Positions 63,618 to 64,000 of a stretch of 64,000 nt of DNA are shown in pieces. Position 1 is the stretch's first letter; every line of letters starts with the position of its first letter. Source of the stretch: Armatimonadota bacterium (GTDB taxonomy: Bacteria > Armatimonadota > HRBIN16); the NCBI GenBank assembly GCA_026003175.1, contig BPGT01000001.1, positions 472,839-536,838 on the forward strand, in the 5' to 3' direction. The notes beneath the pieces are model-generated. The model did not search any database. It had not been told where the DNA came from and saw only the letters and a program-made list of their open reading frames with translations. The position numbers and the translations under genes were made by a program.

Positions 63618-64000
63618 ATGCCGAAAGGGGAAGAGAAAGTGTCTGCGCCTGCAGTACTGATAGCGGACGACGAGGTAAACCTGTGCAAGGTACTGGCTGC
63701 AAGGTTGCAGCAAAGTGGATTGCAGTGCGTGATTGCGCATGACGGCGTGCGCGCGCAGGAAATCCTTCGCTCCCAACCGATAAGCGTGGCAGTGCTGGAT
63801 GTTCGGCTTCCGCGCAAGAACGGTGTACAGGTACTGCGAGAGATTCGGCGCGCCCAGCCGCGGCTGCCCTGTATCCTCATTACCGCTTTCGATGACGTCG
63901 AGCTACACGAGGAAGCAGTGCGCTTGGGAGCGAATGCTATATTGCAGAAGCCGTTTGACCTGGAAGCGTTCACGGAGCTAATCTGGCGCGAAATAAGCGC
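63618..64000 (+). CDS. Response regulator (receiver domain), truncated by window end
   Basis: At least 127 residues and running off the window without a stop. From the ATG at 63618 (or a GTG at 63639 with AAAGGGGAAGAG before it, which is better placed) comes a receiver domain: 'VLIADDEVNLCKVLAARLQQ' (acidic pocket), 'VAVLDVRLPRKNGVQVLREI' (phospho-Asp in LDVRLP), 'CILITAFDDVELHEEAV' (Thr), 'ANAILQKPFDLEAF' (Lys). The output domain is beyond the window. It follows the sigma54 promoter and is probably expressed through the upstream kinase/activator pair. Confidence 0.88.
   Translation, partial: MPKGEEKVSAPAVLIADDEVNLCKVLAARLQQSGLQCVIAHDGVRAQEILRSQPISVAVLDVRLPRKNGVQVLREIRRAQPRLPCILITAFDDVELHEEAVRLGANAILQKPFDLEAFTELIWREIS

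Overview
The window is a stretch of bacterial chromosome, roughly 55-60% G+C by eye, with dense coding on both strands. Several features suggest a member of the Armatimonadota, probably thermophilic: a DUF6785-type membrane protein, a type IV prepilin-like protein (N-terminal motif TAFTVLELLIVIAIIALI), a fused sugar-binding/permease ABC protein, a PEP-CTERM protein and a Uma2-family remnant. This assignment is inference from gene style, since no rRNA gene or marker phylogeny is available.

Layout. 1-2.8 kb is an accessory patch: an A/T-richer orphan ORF, a DUF6883/DUF4926 pair and a 5'-truncated RHS tip with a downstream ORF. 3.0-9.2 kb is a sugar ABC system of two unusual membrane proteins, followed by a ChbG-like deacetylase; its 5' side carries a 93-bp tandem repeat. 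9.3-15.8 kb is central metabolism (PPi-dependent phosphofructokinase, PEP carboxylase) with a ribosome hibernation factor and two tandem CxxCH/EF-hand secreted proteins. 15.8-24 kb holds a ribose-type ABC permease and binding protein with a TIM-barrel protein, an M48 protease, a PhyH-type dioxygenase and membrane proteins.

24.1-32.5 kb is one 8.4-kb gene: an SF1 (UvrD-like) helicase followed by about 160 copies of a 13-residue, cysteine-containing TPR-like repeat. This is the most striking object in the window. 32.5-41 kb carries a YfcE-type phosphodiesterase overlapping an MBL-fold hydrolase, a sulfurtransferase, a PEP-CTERM protein, a sigma factor fused to a degenerate GGDEF domain, an LCP-family protein, YbjQ, a membrane protein and a D-lyxose isomerase. 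41-47.3 kb carries a GH42 beta-galactosidase divergent from a DUF6785 protein, a CRP/FNR regulator and argC. 47.4-50 kb has a prepilin and its degraded copy, a Cys-rich secreted protein and an ECF-like sigma factor.

50-59.5 kb is a plus-strand run: an ABC exporter, an aldo/keto reductase, DUF2905-queA, a BldC/MerR-like HTH protein, a GT4 glycosyltransferase, a DedA protein, a Uma2 pseudogene and a Wzm/Wzt polysaccharide exporter. 59.5-64 kb is a sensory cluster: a GAF-GAF-PAS histidine kinase, an NtrC-like sigma54 activator with no DNA-binding domain, a near-consensus sigma54 promoter and a response regulator cut by the window end.

Cross-cutting themes are carbohydrate uptake and breakdown (two ABC systems without a local ATPase, GH42, lyxose isomerase, deacetylase), cell-envelope functions, and dispersed G/C-rich intergenic repeats in at least two families. 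I saw no rRNA, tRNA, CRISPR array or insertion sequence.
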